DNA of 64,000 nucleotides from Ischnura elegans (Eukaryota; Arthropoda; Insecta; Odonata; Coenagrionidae): the NCBI RefSeq assembly GCF_921293095.1, contig NC_060251.1:102038566-102102565 (forward strand), in the 5' to 3' direction. Both the position numbers and the translations under genes were made by a program. Positions 12,437 through 24,740 of the stretch are shown in pieces (within the stretch, counting starts at the first letter, position 1; every line of letters begins with the position of its first letter). The notes below the pieces were generated by a model. That model searched no databases, was not told the origin of the DNA, and worked only from the letters and a program-made list of their open reading frames with translations.

Positions 12437-14180
12437 TTAATTTACACTCGGTGATCAACTTCCTAGGACAAAAGATTCGAACCAATAATATAAGCTACTA
12501 GTAGCTGGAGATGCGATCGGCGAAACAAATGCTCTTTATGTGGGAAGGTGAAATCAATCTCATAAAAGATATTTAATTATTTTCGTAAAAAAACGACCAT
12601 TACCGTTCCCGGTAACTACACTTGTGCACGATAGAAAATAGATTGCAAAAACTTTAAGATGCCTCATCACCACATATAGGTTTATCTTTTAGTATTTTCA
12701 AGGAAGGATCATGTAATACCCGGGCATACATAGAACTAATAATTCATCATTTACCGTAACTGCACTGTACACAATACGAAATAAATTGTAAAAAATTGTG
12801 ATGCAGTAGCACTACATAACGATTTTCTTTTAGTGTGTACCAGTCAGGATCATGTGATATCCGAACATACATAGAACAAATTATTCAACAGTATACGCCT
12901 TTGAAATTTTGGCTCCGACACAAAACTTCAATCTGCTGGAAACCTGAGACGGCTACGCTACAGGTATTATCAACATCATTATATAAGAGCTTACACCGCA
13001 GCTAAAATGAACCATCATCGATAAAAATGATATGCAGAAAAATCAGAACGCCAGCTGCATCCAAGCATTGTGCTACGGAATAAAATCTAAGAAAGTTCTT
13101 CCACGTGGACGAAAGCTACTATTTTATTTTGAAATGAAGACAAAAAGGTGGTACGATATTTTTTCATTTTTATACTCAAGAAAAACGTCATGAAAAGCTG
13201 TCTAGAACTCCGCGAGGATGGCGCATTAAAAATAATACCACAGCCCTCGCAGCTGATATATATTGATAATATCGTAAATTTAGTCATGATCTAGATCAAG
13301 AGTAGATGAAAGAGCATTTTAAAAATCAATAATAAAACTTGTTTACTAGTAACGTCATGGAAAAGAACGACAGTTACGAATGAGCTAGCAGTCTGAAAAA
13401 ATCGCCCGTCTTAGAAACGTACTGAAAGTTCGACAAGAATAGGCAACAGGGTTTAAAGGAAGAGGAAAGACTAAAGGTAGAAAGAGGATCAGGAGAGAAT
13501 ACAAGGGTGCACGAGGACGCGTGAGGAAGTTCGAGACATAAAGTGGGTAAATATAGGAAATTAGGAGGAAGTCGGTGTGGAAGGTTGGAAGTTGTTGATG
13601 AGGGGCCTGGGATTGCTGAAGGTAGGTCGGCGTGACAGAAGGGGAGTGTTTGCAAAGTTGGGAGGAAGAATAAAGGATAGAAGACTTTGTGGCCTGATTG
13701 AGAAGGAGAAAGGATGCACGCCCGGATGAAGATGAAGAATCAAACTGGGCGAAAAGAAGAGGTGAGAAGATTTTCGTGAAGAGAGTGAATTTCGTATCGA
13801 GTACAGGTGTAGTAATCGGAAACGTTGAATAATTTGTTCCATGTATGTCCGCATATTACTTGATCTAGCCTTGTAAATACTAAAATATAATCCTATATAA
13901 AGTGCTACTGCATTATAATTTTTTTGCATTCTATTTCGTATCGTGTTTAAGTGTACTTATTTCAAACGGCATTGGTCGTTAAAAACGACCAATGCCGTTT
14001 CCGTTAAATAATTTAATTTTACCTAAGTACATCTTTAATGAGGTTGGTTTCACCTTCTTTGATATGGAACATTTGTTTCGCCGATTGTTTCCAGCATCAA
14101 CAACATCTCTAGCAACTAGTTTCTTATATTATTGACTCGTATCTTTTGCCTAAGGAAGTCGATCACCGAGTGTGAATTAC
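12437..14180. repeat. Large inverted repeat with a partly duplicated left arm
   Basis: The left arm (12437 to about 12891) pairs with the right arm (13823-14180). Shared blocks in order include ACTCGGTGATC, ATCGGCGAAACAAATG, AGGTGAAAYCAAYCTCAT, ACGACCA and CATACATRGAAC. The left arm contains the inner roughly 145-bp unit twice in tandem (about 12598-12748 and 12749-12891), and the right arm contains it once. The spacer (about 12892-13822) is unrelated and, from 13430, purine-rich. No transposase is visible. A foldback-type non-autonomous transposon or an inverted duplication fits best. Confidence 0.75.
13964..14000. repeat. Perfect 17-bp-arm palindrome
   Basis: AAACGGCATTGGTCGTT (13964-13980), a three-A loop, then its exact reverse complement (13984-14000). 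It lies inside the right arm of the large inverted repeat. The left arm has only a single, diverged half (ACGACCATTACCG near 12592), so the palindrome arose after or during arm duplication. Confidence 0.9.
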
Positions 14181-16965
14181 GTTTCCTACTTGCTGGGAAT
14201 TTCACTGAGAAGGAAAACTGTATGATTTATTAACTAATTTATTGGTAATTGATCCGAAAACAGTCGGGAAGACATTTTATATTGTATTTGAAAACAAAGG
14301 ATTAAATTATAATTAAATACAAGAAATAACAACGACAGCAAAAAAACACGCATTAAATATACTCAGATATCACGTATTATTTCACTTATATAACCGCCTC
14401 ATTCGCTCTTTTTGCAATTCAGGGAGGCAGAAGAAAAGGAAGATGGATATAAACAGTAAGCCTTATGATAGCGGTTGTACATTATGAACTTGATGATGTT
14501 ATATCAACTATTTCATCATTTACAACGTAAAAAGCATCAAATAATTTTACGCAGGTAGCGAAAAATACAAACCTTGTTCGAAATGGGACACGGGCATCAA
14601 AAAATGTAAACAGATAAATAGCCTTGTTTGAAACGACTTCACGTGACTTAACTTGGAATAGCTAAGAAGTTGAAAACTCGAAGAGAGCGTATGTTGGTTC
14701 ACAAAAACGTAAGATGACGTAACTCGACTTAGGAAAGTCATTAGTTGAGAAAGGTCCAATTGCTCTTCAAATTAACAAACAACTAGGAAGTTTCACCTAT
14801 CGAGAGCAACGAAAGCTATGAAAAATCTTATAAAAATATATGAAGCCAAGCCATTATAGCGCGGTTGGTGCTGAGATCTAAGGAATATTTCATTTATTGG
14901 TCAGGCTTATAATGAGTGAAAGCATGCCAAGAAAAGTGGTTGTAATTGGTTACAGACCTTGACAATGGGCATAGGAAGTATTGGTGCAAAATATTCAAGG
15001 AGATCTTCACTTCATTTTCTAACTAAATAAGGGAAAGACACCTTTTTCAGATACCTTAAAATTGAAAGAAAAATTAAAGAGATCATATTCACTTACTTCT
15101 TTAATTTTACTTCACTTTATTGTTGTCAATTATTCTCTAGTTCCTGACATAGTTTTCTGCCAAGTAATATCATTAGCATGGCCTCCAGAGTGACATCTTG
15201 TTGTTTCTACCAGAATAGGAACTAGTTATGTGCCATACTCAAGGTACAATTTTCATAATATTATTTTTCCAAAAAGCTAACTTTACTCAATGAAAAAATT
15301 AAATATATTACTACTGGAAAAAATTAGTTTATGAATAACCTCACTAATTTTCAAGAAGTAATTCTCCAAATTGACATCTACGATATAAATAAATAAATGA
15401 ACTGCGTCTGATTGAATACATTGTACGATCAGCACACACAGCACAATGAGCTGAAAAACTCTATGTACAAGAACCTCTAATGAACAACATTAGTGCAAAC
15501 TAAATGGGAGTCCATCCGCGCGTTGAAGTCGCATTTTTCTCAACTAATCGCTTAATGGCTTGTACTGGCATCCGTAAATGAGGCGGAAATCGCAGATATA
15601 CGAGTGAGACGCCAAGACAAACGGAGAACTTTTGAGCTTGACAAGTGTGAGTTGCGCGCTAAACGTTAATTAGTGAGTGAAGGCAAGGGATTGATAAAGA
15701 TAAATATTACCGATTAATTTAATTTCGCAAACATTATCTCATTTCTACTCGAAAAATTTAAAGGCACTACTAGACACATGTACGTATGTATGCTGATTAG
15801 AAGTTCTTGATAACAATGCCGTGTGCACTGATAAAGTGTCCTTTTCTTTGCCTACGGGCTCTTACTTTCTATGTGACGAAACTCCTCACAGAAGTTCAAA
15901 AACAAATTTACCAGAGCGGAACGACCAGGCCAACGAGATAACAACAACCTAAATGGGCGAGAAGGGGCACTTAGATAGGCAGGTAGCCAGCAGAGACAAG
16001 AAACCTATCTAAAAGAACCGAAAAAGCAATATTGTAATCCGGGATCAAAAACCTCCTTTTGAGAATATGCACCGGAGTAAACAAAAATGTAAATCAATGA
16101 ACTCCATTTTTGTATTAGTCTGTCATAGTAATCATAATAAAACCTTTTTTCTTAGTGATGTGAGCAAACGTGGGAAAAACCTAAGGATACTGACTTTCGT
16201 CCTTATTGGTAAAAAAAACCCACTGCTTTTATGGAGCAAACGTGTTAGTTCATTCTATTAATATGATAAAATGAATTTAAAAAATCATGCTACAACTACA
16301 TTCCTGCTGTGACTCATACGAATAAATAGCGCACAATAATGCCTCAATTACAAAAACAAATAAAAGTATACCATTCGAAGTCGCTCAACCGGTGCTTCAA
16401 CCCGTAGGTTGGTGCAGATAGGTGAGGGTAGATCATAATCTGAACTAAGCCACAGGTGCGTGAAAAACACAAGGTATATTAGGCCGTTCCTTTCCCAGGG
16501 CAACATTCTGCTTCGATGATTTTTGGCATGAAATTTTCATACAACTATTAAAAATATTATATGTACTTCAAGGAGTAACAATATTAAATAAATTAATATC
16601 TTTTCAAAAATTCCTATCAGCGCGGGACGACTAATTGTATCAAAATCAAACGTTCAACAGGAGTCTAAGGATACACAATCAATCAACAAGCAACACTATA
16701 GTCTCAGGACTAAATTGACTGCAAATTTTAAGCGTAGTACACAGAAAAAGGACAGACCCACAATAACGAAATTCTTAGAAACATTACTCTGGAATTTACA
16801 AAAAAAATCGCTTCATAATAAGACTGATAAAATAAAAACAAAAGCAGCGAAGAAGTGCTGATCATTCTTTGAAATTTCCCTGGTTGCATAAACTGGCATT
16901 AATCCTACCGAATAATGACCAATCATACAGCGTTTCACATTTTTGCACTATTTTCGGAAATGCGT
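14181..16965. other. Non-coding, nothing recognised
   Basis: AT-rich sequence with no recognisable coding segment, RNA gene or convincing repeat. Confidence 0.4.
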
Positions 16966-17400
16966 CACTACCTACCTATGAAATGTGCATAAACGCATGA
17001 ATCAAAACATCAATCCCTAATCATTGCTATAGGTTAGAAACCATCGACACCAATGAATTCTATTCAAAATGCAGCTCCTTATTGTTCGATAAAAACAGCT
17101 CATGCTATTTAATTGCTCTAAAATGCAACAATAGTGATTCAAGGTGCATACAAGCATAGAGTAAGTATATTATATACTTACTCTATGATACAAGCTATAA
17201 AAGAAACTCAAATGCACCATAAACGCATGCATAAAAGAATCCCTGATCATTGCTTGCCTGCAAAATCTACAGATATAAATTAATTCCATTTAAATTGCAG
17301 CTGATGCTTACTGTTCGATAAAAAAAGGAGCTCACGCAATTTATTTGCTATTCAATGCGATAACAGCGATTTCAAGGATACAACCCATAAAGAACAGGTG
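16966..17400 (+). repeat. Direct duplication of about 200 bp
   Basis: Unit 1 (about 16985-17140) and unit 2 (about 17215-17385) share ATAAACGCATG, ATCAATCCCTRATCATTGC, a TGCAGCT block, TGTTCGATAAAAA and a GATTTCAAGG or GATTCAAGG end. They are diverged by indels. A perfect palindrome (17155-17187) sits at their junction. Confidence 0.7.
17155..17187. repeat. Perfect 16-bp-arm palindrome
   Basis: CATAGAGTAAGTATAT is followed by a single T and then the exact reverse complement ATATACTTACTCTATG. ATACAAGC occurs on both sides of it (near 17148 and 17189). It can form a very tight hairpin or cruciform and lies at the junction of the two direct-repeat units. Confidence 0.9.
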
Positions 17401-17889
17401 CCACGGGCATCGAAAGCCGTGATTAAACGATCAACGACGGTGTCAAAGAGAGCGTTTATTTATGATTCCAATCCCACGCTAGGAATTAAGATTATTAAAA
17501 AAGGCCTTTAAAAAATATGCACTCAACTCACCGAAGGAAGAATTAATCCACCGGTTCCGCCGTCGTCCGAGCAACCGAAATTCAGACCGCGACCAAAAAC
17601 ACTCACTTTCCGACGTCAAATGAAGACGATCAAAAGGGGCTTGTAAAAGGAATTTTCAAAAGGAGGATGATGACAGAATTCCTCTTCTTTTCTTCAATCT
17701 CGAAGTCAAACAACCTTCTTATTATTCTCGGGATTAAGTAGAATGACAACAAAGGAGAAGGCCGGTCGTGGCAAAAAAGAAACAAAAGGCTAACGCGAGA
17801 GAAGTACTTGTTGAAGGGTTCAAATCGACAACACTAGGATCACCCAATGGTATGTAGATGATGAGTTCACTTCTTTCCTTTTTTCGTCA

Positions 17890-18110
17890 GAGTGAATACG
17901 ATGGGAGGAAGGTCTCGTAAACCGCAGCAGCGCAGCAGAAACACACACGGAGCCGACGGACAAGCACAGCTCCCCGTAGCGTATCTCGCGCGGCACTGAG
18001 GCGGGAGATTGCAGAGACAGCCCGCCGAAACTGTTTTCGCGCTGTATGGGAAAAGAGGGGCGGGGCGCGGGCGCGGTGCATGCCGGGAGAAATAGTGGGG
18101 GGAGGGAGAA
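17890..18110. promoter_or_regulatory. CpG-rich patch with a GC box, possible promoter
   Basis: Unlike its AT-rich surroundings, this stretch is rich in C, G and CpG, with AGGGGCGGGGCGCGGGCGCGG near 18054 and GCATGCCGGGAG next to it. On the minus strand, CTCAGTGCCGCGCG contains the arthropod initiator-like TCAGT near 17998. Germline-unmethylated promoters or first exons look like this in many invertebrates. No adjoining coding exon was recognised on either side, so direction and gene are unknown. A GC-rich repeat is the alternative. Confidence 0.35.
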
Positions 18111-18180
18111 AGAGAGAGAGAGGGGAGGAGGTAGGTGATTGCATGGAGAGAGAGAGAGAGAGAGAGGGAGGGGGTCTGTC
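18108..18180. repeat. GA microsatellite
   Basis: Interrupted (GA)n runs with GGGAGG interruptions on the plus strand, directly beside the CpG-rich patch. GA tracts beside arthropod promoters can bind GAGA-type factors. Here the association is only positional. Confidence 0.85.
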
Positions 18181-18340
18181 GTAAGGGTACGTGGAGTGAG
18201 TATTTTCGGAGAGGGGGTCGGAGAACACTGCTGGAAAAGTAGGGGAAGGACTCCAGCCTTGCAGGGGGGGGAGGGGCGCCAATACGGCGCTAAGGACGAG
18301 AATGAAGAGTGCTTAGGAGAGAAAGGGAGATAGAGAGGGT

Positions 18341-18680
18341 TAAAAGGTCCGACCTAAGGATGTGAGTTCATATCGGATCGGATATCGATCGATACATTTC
18401 CGTCGATACGTTTCACTCATTTACTTTTGCTCATTAGGAAAATAGCTAAAAGGTCCGATGGGAGGATGGCAGTTCATATGGGATCGGATATAGATCGATA
18501 TTTTTTCGTCGATACGTTTAAAGTATTTACTTCCGCTACTTAGGAGAGAGAGAGAAAAAAGGAGATGGATAAAGAAGGTTAAAAGGTCCGTCCGAACGGA
18601 GGATCTGAGTTCATAATGGATATCGATCGATATTTTTTCGTCGATACATTTCACTTATTTACTTCCGCTCCTCCCCTTCC
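18341..18680 (+). repeat. Three-unit minisatellite of about 105-130 bp
   Basis: Three units start with AAAAGGTCCG at about 18341, 18448 and 18580. Each continues through GAGTTCATA or CAGTTCATA, GATCGATA, TTTCGTCGATAC and ATTTACTTYYGCT. The second unit carries an extra GAGAGAGA block. The third has lost part of the GGATCGGATAT segment. No coding role is seen. Confidence 0.85.
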
Positions 18681-18689
18681 CTTGCCCAT

Positions 18690-21400
18690 CATATTTCTTA
18701 GATATGTCGACGGGAGAAGTTTATGCTTCCAAAAGACAAACAAAACCCTGCCGTAAACAAAAGAACGTAATAATGGGTTCCACATACGCAGACAGGCAGC
18801 AGAGTGTGTGGTAAGGTCCGCAAAGCCCTCAAAGTAAACAAAATTGGCCCTCGATGCGACGTGACATTGCAATAACCGAAAGCTGGGGAAAATAATGAAT
18901 CCACAAAAAATAATTCCGATATATTTATTGCAGAAAACTTGAAAAGGTAATAAAACAAAAGCCTTAAAAATATTTAAATGCATATCCATCCATCCTTCCA
19001 CAAATTCCTCGATATGTTTCACAAATTAACTTACACTCCTCTGGTTTGCTTCGTCTCCATAAAGGTGAAGACGGTTGATCCTTCAAAGTTCAAAAGAACT
19101 AATCCCTATAGTTAACAAATGAGTGTATCAACAGGCTACTCAGAAGCTTAACGTATAGATTATATAGTAAGGCGCTCAAAGTAAAGTTGTCGCATTTACA
19201 GCCCTAAAAAACACTCGATTCCGCCGCGCAGTTAAGAAAAGAAATTCTTCTAGTCTGCTACATAAGGCGTTTGAGGAGTGAAGAAAAAAGAATGACGAGT
19301 GCAAGGAAAATTCACGCGGTTTATGATTCCATACTCTGCATATGTGGCAAAGCAATATCCGAAAGTTCTCAGGAATTAGGTAATAAATTAATAAACATTA
19401 AAGAAAACAGCAAAATTATAACCATGACCCAAACTGTGTTCCTTAAACTAAGATTTCTTACAAACCTAAATATGTTACTTAATTAAGTTATCAAACAACT
19501 ATTGAAAATTGATGATTGATTTTTCTCAAAACCTTACTAAGAGAAGTTAAATCAAACGAAAATACTTCTACTACAATTTACTACAGCTGTTTCAGTAACA
19601 AAACGAATAGCGCGTGGGTTAGCTGGTTAATAAAAAAGTCACCTATGGATGAAAATTATGAGAAGCAAATGGAAATTTCACAAAAATATTCTGGAGGTTT
19701 TAAAAAAATAATTATCGAATAATTACCCACTAGAGGTAACGAAGGTTTAGGTAACGAGGTGGAGATTCACTTACATTCTCTAATTCACACTTGGGCAGCA
19801 TGCTTCCAGAACGCGTTTTCCCGGGAAAAAGCAAAACTAGCTGTTGAAAAAGTTGAACTTTAAACACTCACGTTCTTAAATTTCTCCAATGTGACTTATT
19901 AATTTACTTCCTATATTTTCCCTTATCTTGACTTATTTTTTATCAAATGTGACGGAGTCAAATTATCCCTCAAAAACAGTAGATCCCGCCGTTAATAAAA
20001 TAAATTCTTCTAGACAGCGATAGCGAGGTATATTCACGTCGTTTTTATTTTCATACTAATTTTCGCCGAACGCGGCATGATCTTTACCCTTTTCCCTGTT
20101 TCCATGGAGAAGCTTCCTTGAACGTAAATTACTGCAACATAGTATTATCGCCGGTAATCGTAGCACCCGCATTCAGGGAAGTATCACCGCAAATTTATAA
20201 AAAATGGGTTCCATTTATGAAGATGGCTACTGCTAAAGTAAATTCTTTAAGTAAAATTGTATTAATGGAAGTGTGTAAGTAAAAACTAGATTCCACTATT
20301 TTTGCATTTATTTCTTCCCCATTCTGACGGGATGAGTTTATCCCTCCGAATGACAAAACCGTACCCTAAACAAAAGAGCGTGTAATTTTAAGGTTTCAAT
20401 AAGCCACCCTCACATTTCACATTTGGCCATCAGGAGGCACGCATAATGTAGCACCCGAATATGTTAAAGAGAGAAACGTTTTTCGCAATCTAGGAAGTTA
20501 AGTTGAAAATTTTCAAGCTTTCAATTTGCAAAATGCCTGCCAGGCTGGAAAAAAATTATTGGATTCATCGCCAAAAAAACACATATGAATCAAATATTGT
20601 TAGCTTGTTTAATCAAACATGGAGAAACTATCTATTAGCGGAGACAAGTAAAAATGCCAATTTTTAAAATGCGCTGGAGTATAACCGGTTCTTCGGAGAT
20701 AAACTGTAAGACTATAATGTGTAGGAAATATTACTTTCTTTCATTTTTACTGAAAAAAGTTGTTAAGTTCCGAATTATAAATATAAAGCGAAAACAATTG
20801 ACAATTTTTGGCCTTTTTTGTCATTTATGGTAATCTTGCGCCTCAAGAAGTTGTTGTTATTGAAGAACAAACCTCGGATTCGAATTCAGCAGACCAAAAT
20901 ACATACAGGACAGAGAAATCAATAATACCTCAAAACTTTCTCATGAAAATTACATCTTCACTGCACAAATAAGCCAACTAAATAGGTAGTTAGGTTCCAA
21001 GAGCAAACATTGAAAGTGAACTCGCCTTGGCATCGCAATAACAGCAAATACAACGACGAAACCACGAGACATCGAAATAAATCAAATATTTTGAAGCAAA
21101 AATATTAAGTATATCTAACCATTAAAAAAGTTAACTTCAAATATTCACGTTCCAAAATTCCCCAATAGGATTCACTATTTCACTTTCTATTTTTTTCCTC
21201 CTACCTTTGATCATTGTTTTCCTCAGTGCAACAGAGCTAACTTATCGTTCAATAACGCTAGATCCCGCCGGTGATAAATTTAATTCATACACGTTTCTGC
21301 ATAAGCCATCAATTTCCTTACTTCACTCTGTAGTAATCTGTAGTGAAGTAAGGAAAATGACACCGAGAGCAAGGAAAAATAATCCATTTTTTTGATGATT
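18690..21400. repeat. Region of old, scrambled segmental repeats
   Basis: Several blocks recur at kilobase distances in the same orientation. GTTTATGCTTCC...AAACAAAAGAACGT near 18720 matches 20331-20390. CACTCACGTTCTTAAATTTC near 19866 matches 21145. A TAGATCCCGCCG block near 19980 matches 21249 and, more weakly, 19219. GCAAGGAAAA blocks recur near 19300 and 21371. Identity is moderate and there are many indels. I see no transposase or reverse transcriptase. This looks like repeated rounds of duplication of one non-coding unit or several copies of one unknown element. Confidence 0.55.
21313..21356. repeat. Perfect 15-bp-arm inverted repeat
   Basis: TTTCCTTACTTCACT (21313-21327) and AGTGAAGTAAGGAAA (21342-21356) flank a 14-nt loop. 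It would form a stable hairpin as RNA. No terminator or RNA-gene context is apparent. Confidence 0.85.
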
Positions 21401-22414
21401 CGTCTCAGTTTTAATTTTATCTTAAACTTTGGGCGTATTTCACCTGGGTTGTGCTAAATGCAAAGAAATATTTTGTTGATGCTTCAAAATAATCATGTTC
21501 ATTGATCCCGGAGACTTCACGTAACTGTACCACCAGCTACTCAAAGAATCGGAACTCGAATGAGGTCTTAGCAAATATTCACAGAAGATTTAAAAGAGAA
21601 TATTTCCTACAAAATTCACAAACTCTTGATTTACTTTGTGGTATTCCATTTGTAAGTTTTCCTGGATATCAAACAATTACTTATACCACTTATTTTTTAT
21701 AAGAGCGATACCCGGGTTTCAATGAATTATCATCATCTTCAGGCGCTAATTATGATAATAATTTAGAATATTTCCTGCCTAAATCGCTGAAGTTTGAGTG
21801 AATATTAAATAAGTAAGGCAGTCTATACATCTAAACCTTTTCAATCCGTTCTATCTCACGACGGAGCCTATGGTCAAGTGATGGAAACATTGCATGTCAA
21901 CGGTGTTTATGTATCGCACAGCGTAACAGAATAACTTCATTCATTTTTCCTCGACAAAACAGACATTACTACCCCCACAACGTTCTGCCTCGTCTGAGGA
22001 CTGCATGACGTCAATCAATAGCTCCCGTCGAAGCATTGCAGTTACGTAAGTACCGACTCCAATTGATCTTTTTTCCTACTGGTGCTGCGAACCGAAGGAG
22101 GCAGCTCTCTGGCGATTGAATCGTTGAATGTCATCATAGCGCTTTCTCCGACTACCGACGGAGGTCGGACTTCAATCGAAGGCGAGCCATGGGAACGGAG
22201 GTAATCGGAGGAAACGTAGATTTTCGAAGGATAGGGAGGTTATCGGAGCGGTGAGGCAAACATTCAAAGGGAGTGAATAGAGGAGGCCATCCTGAAGAAG
22301 GCCGATTTCTGTTGCCACTTCTGTCGCATTTTAATCTATTTCTAAAAAATTCCGCGGCGCGGTGATGAATGCAATGCGATCCGCTTTTTCCCAATACTTT
22401 TCATTGTTATGTTT
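21401..22414. other. Non-coding, nothing recognised
   Basis: The stretch at 22080-22400 is less AT-rich. It contains overlapping minus-strand frames without a recognisable domain. TGACGTCA occurs at 22006. Confidence 0.4.
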
Positions 22415-22415
22415 G

Positions 22416-22585
22416 TCAATGCGAGGAATAGCTTTGAAAAGTAATGAATTTGATATATAACATCATCATGTGTATAATGAATTTCATCGAAAATTTATTC
22501 ATTTGATAGATCTTATCATCAAGTATATAATTTTGGTCATCACCCCTAATTATACATTTCCCCGTGAAACTCGGATCAATTTTTT
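22416..22585 (+). repeat. Dispersed repeat, copy 1
   Basis: This copy shares AGTAATGAATTTGATA, ATCATCATGTGTATAA, AACACCCCTAATTAT-like and TTTCCCCGTGAAACTCGGA blocks with 24568-24740, in the same order and orientation. It is a non-coding dispersed element of unknown class. Confidence 0.75.
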
Positions 22586-24270
22586 CATCAGCGACGCTTG
22601 TGGCAACTTTTGTAAACTCATTTAAATGCTCGGTGAATGACAACACATTCAGAGGCAACTTGAGGTTCCTCTTTTGAAATATTCGTGCAAACATGACTGC
22701 CTGCTTCCAAGATCGTGCTATTATATTGTTGCGTCGTGTTTTCAGCGAACTTGAAATGGACAAAAATGGAATAATTTCCGATTGTGTTCATGAGAAAATT
22801 AAAATGAATATTTTTAAGCAAGTTTAAATGTAAAAATCTCAATGAATACATTCAAAAATTACAGCCAAATTTAAACTCATCGTTTACTTTTTCACATTTT
22901 CCACTATTATATGTATTTGTCTTTATTTTTGTTGAAATTCTTTTCCAGTCTACCACAGTCTACACTGGCATGAGGTAACAACCGTAAGCACAGCAAACAA
23001 AGTACTGCTACATTACAGCCACTGCCAATACTAATGATTTATTTATAAAAAAAGTTATTACTACGTTTAACGTCATCCCTTACGTTAAGAACTGAATACA
23101 TTTTAGCCTATGTGCTATAATTAATTAATGGTTTTCATGTACTTTATGGTCCATTGTCGATGTGGTAAGAAAAAAGGACGTTTCGAAATTCCTATAACCA
23201 GCTTCAGCTGGGGTTTCCTTGGCGGTTATTAGGGCTACGCCGACGCCGGATTTCTATCCAAGCTATTACCAAACCCTATTTCACGTTAATATATTGATGC
23301 GCCCTATTATCAGAGAAATCTAAATGAACATGAAGTATTTTGATGCTCATATGGTAGAATATATTCAGGAAAAAGATAAAATAAACATTTAAAAGGGGAA
23401 AATTTCTCAAATTTACCTTTTAATACCTTCAAAGTGCACATCGAAGTTGGACTCCATTCCTTAGTTTTCCTGATTTCCTACTAATTCAGTCTTTATATGT
23501 ATTATCTATAGTTCCTTTTCATTCTCAACTTAATCTTAGTCTAAACTTGATCCATATAAGAAGGTCTACACAGGCGCAGGTCGGCGATCGTAACCATCCC
23601 TAACAAATATAACTGCCTCGTGGCAACCACCACTAATATTTATATTTTATAAAAACTTATTACTCCTCCTAAAATCTCCGTTTTACATTCAATGTGCAAT
23701 AAAAACAAAATCGACAATTACCTCTAACATCAAATTTGTGGAATTACAAATACTTGTGGAATTAACTTTTCAGGTAGCATCAGACAATCACAATTTAAAA
23801 GGCATCGTTATTCTTTCATCGTTATTCACTCAATTGTCATCGCACCTTCACCTGTTAAGAGAGTACTGTCTCCTTTCCTGCGTGCGCAGGTCTAAGATTA
23901 TTTCAACACTTCTCTAAAAGTTGGTAACATCGATTTGTTTAACGCCGACGAGGCGCCAAATAAGGGACAAGTCGTCTCACTACGCATCGCTTTTTACCTT
24001 CTACCATCTTCTGATTTATATTATCAAAGATAAACGACCTCCTAGCAGCATGCGCGGGATGAATTTTGCTGTATTACAGGCGTGGGAGGGGGAGAAGCGA
24101 GCGTGGAGGGGAAGGGATCGGCCTGCGGCTCTGGTATCCGCGACGCTGCGTGGGCGTTGGAATATTTTCTTCGCGGACGCGGACTCAAATTAGGCATTTT
24201 GTGGCTAAACGGTGGAAGATACGTCAAAATGCACGAAATATTTGCCCTAGAAGGGCAGTAACTCGGCAAA
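22586..24270. other. Non-coding, with a weak repeat pair
   Basis: Segments near 22955-23095 and 23560-23690 share order and short words (GTCTACAC, AACCGT or AACCAT, CACTAATATTTAT-like), suggesting a very old duplication. Frames at 23921-24278 are open on both strands in a GC-richer patch and carry no recognisable domain. Confidence 0.35.
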
Positions 24271-24567
24271 ATCTATAGGGAATGACCATAAAATATTGTA
24301 TTTTTCGAATTTTGACCCTCCCCCCCTAAATTGCATTTGAGCGAGGGTCAGGGGTTCACGTACAGGTCTCAAATTTTTCAGGCCTTATTTTTGATCGGTC
24401 CCACAACTTTTTTTCATTGGGCCAGATGGATTTGAAAAAAATCGATTTTTGCGATCCGCCCTAGTGTACAGCACGACCGGTCAACGCAATCTCATTTACA
24501 CGGACGAAACAAATAAATCCAAGGATCCAAGCGTGATGGAGTAGAATTTTTCCATGTTGCAGTATGG

Positions 24568-24740
24568 GTGGCATTGAAACGTAATGAATTTGATAGATCA
24601 GATCATCATGTGTATAAAGAATAACAAGGAAAAGTTATGCATTTCATATATCGTATCATCATGTATATGTATTTCGGTTAACACCCCTAATTATGCAATA
24701 CCTATTTCCCCGTGAAACTCGGACCACTTTTTTCTGCACG
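24568..24740 (+). repeat. Dispersed repeat, copy 2
   Basis: The partner of 22416-22585. Both copies end in the well-preserved TTTCCCCGTGAAACTCGGA. The preceding 24270-24480 has long homopolymer-rich text, which may belong to the same element. Confidence 0.75.

Noticed and set aside
17887-18282. 131-codon minus-strand frame through the CpG-rich patch
   Set aside because: It is open because of skewed composition (Ser, Pro, Leu runs from GA repeats) and has no domain or splice partners.
18651-19022. 123-codon minus-strand frame
   Set aside because: It overlaps diverged non-coding repeats whose other copies do not keep the frame.
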